Source: Caballeronia sp. NK8
GTDB lineage: Bacteria; Pseudomonadota; Gammaproteobacteria; Burkholderiales; Burkholderiaceae
Direction of reading: 5' to 3'
NCBI RefSeq assembly: GCF_018408855.1
Contig: NZ_AP024327.1
Location: 1-64,000 of the forward strand
Length of the DNA: 64,000 nt
Shown here in pieces: positions 63,232-64,000 of the stretch. Within the stretch, counting starts at the first letter, position 1. Each line of letters opens with the position of its first letter. The notes below the pieces were generated by a model that did not search any database, had not been told where the DNA came from, and saw only the letters and a program-made list of their open reading frames with translations. A program made the translations under genes and the position numbers.

Positions 63232-64000
63232 ATGAATCAAGCCCGCGCCGTCGACGTACCCGAAAGGGACGAAGTCGAACTTGGTATGAAGAAGATTGCC
63301 ATTGCGAGCGTCATAGGCACGACGGTCGAATGGTACGACCTGTTCGTGTTCGCGACCGCATCAGCGCTCGTGTTCAATAAGGTTTTCTTTCCAGGCTTCG
63401 TCCCGCTCGTCGGCACCTTGCTCGCGTTCGGCACATTCGCCTCTGCGTATCTGGCACGTATTGCGGGCGCTGCATTGTTCGGCCATTTCGGCGATCGGCG
63501 GGGACGCAAGTCGATGTTGCTGGTGTCACTGATGATGATGGGACTCGCCACGTTTTGCATCGGGCTGTTGCCGGATTATGGGGCGATTGGTGTCTGGGCG
63601 CCGCTGATGCTGCTGACGCTTCGCGTCGTGCAGGGGCTTGCGCTTGGCGGAGAATGGGGCGGCGCGGTGCTGATGGCAGTGGAGCACGCGCCCGCGAATC
63701 GGCGTGGCCTTTATGGATCATGGGTGCAGATCGGTGTGCCTGCCGGCACGTTGATCGCCAATCTTGCTTTCCTGTTGAGCGACGCGCTGTTGCCCAGCGG
63801 AGCCATGGTCGCCTGGGGCTGGCGCATTCCTTTCCTGCTCAGCGCCTTGCTGGTCCTCGTCGGCCTTTACGTGCGCCTGAACACATCCGAAACGCCGTCG
63901 TTTCAGAGGACCAAAAACGCCGGCGAACAGGTAAAGGTGCCGTTGTTCGAATTGCTGGGGAAACACTGGAAACTGGTGCTCCTCGGAGGAGTCGCCACCA
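63232..64000 (+). CDS. MFS metabolite:H+ symporter (partial, runs off the right edge)
   Basis: The first 256 codons of an MHS-family transporter. The N-terminal ASVIGTTVEWYDLFVFATAS is the family hallmark. The MFS loop 2-3 motif is seen as FGHFGDRRGRKSMLLVSLMM, and LRVVQGLALGGEWGGAVLMA marks segment 4. GGAGG lies upstream of ATG 63232. Members carry organic acids, betaines and similar compounds. Placement behind the amidohydrolase suggests they share a substrate. The frame is open to base 64000 with no stop. Confidence 0.9.
   Translation, partial: MNQARAVDVPERDEVELGMKKIAIASVIGTTVEWYDLFVFATASALVFNKVFFPGFVPLVGTLLAFGTFASAYLARIAGAALFGHFGDRRGRKSMLLVSLMMMGLATFCIGLLPDYGAIGVWAPLMLLTLRVVQGLALGGEWGGAVLMAVEHAPANRRGLYGSWVQIGVPAGTLIANLAFLLSDALLPSGAMVAWGWRIPFLLSALLVLVGLYVRLNTSETPSFQRTKNAGEQVKVPLFELLGKHWKLVLLGGVAT

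Overview
The window looks like the opening segment of a secondary replicon (chromid or megaplasmid) of a Burkholderiales bacterium close to Paraburkholderia or Caballeronia. The basis is the high GC, the codon use, the protein families (a Burkholderia-type porin, many LysR, IclR and GntR regulators, aromatic and sugar-acid catabolism) and the fact that base 1 is the first base of a parA gene. There is no rRNA, tRNA, intact insertion sequence, phage or CRISPR array that I can see.

Region by region. 1-3.6 kb is a partition locus: parA and parB overlap, end in an intrinsic terminator, and are followed by six copies of the palindrome TGTCCGAATTCGGACA (probable parS) and an AT-rich stretch with nested inverted repeats. 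3.6-9.5 kb holds a ZnuD-like TonB receptor with Zur-like sites, small hypotheticals, a c-type cytochrome and a catalase-like protein. 9.5-12.3 kb has an AEC transporter plus LysR and AraC regulators. 12.5-21.5 kb is an aromatic catabolic cluster: an outer-membrane channel, a Tat-exported flavoprotein with a cytochrome c, a SnoaL-like protein, two uncharacterised proteins (one cupin-like), an aldehyde dehydrogenase, maleylacetate reductase, hydroxyquinol 1,2-dioxygenase and a Rieske ferredoxin. The lower pathway is recognisable; the upper one is not.

21.5-28.7 kb has a lipoprotein glycosidase and a GntR-controlled sugar ABC transporter divergent from an aldonate dehydratase. 28.7-36.4 kb has a DMT exporter, a methyltransferase, a cupin, the glycerol genes glpR/glpKD with a clear operator, and a porin. 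36.4-43.6 kb has a GH31 glycosidase with an MFS transporter, a glyoxalase, and a GMC dehydrogenase with its Tat-signal small subunit. 43.7-47.6 kb is an amino-acid ABC operon ending in its IclR regulator, with an 18-bp palindrome at the promoter. 47.9-50.3 kb holds a second lipoprotein glycosidase, gene remnants and a BON-domain protein.

50.9-61.4 kb is a compact, one-strand catabolic cluster. It combines leuCDB homologues, an ABC importer with two binding proteins, an SDR, an FAH-family hydrolase and an SMP-30 lactonase, and ends against a convergent LysR regulator. It does not resemble the leucine operon and is the best candidate for an undescribed pathway. 61.7-64 kb carries a PAS-LuxR regulator divergent from an isochorismatase-fold amidohydrolase and an MFS symporter that runs off the window. 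Overall the segment is a collection of transporter-regulator-enzyme cassettes for scavenging plant- or soil-derived carbon on a self-partitioning replicon.
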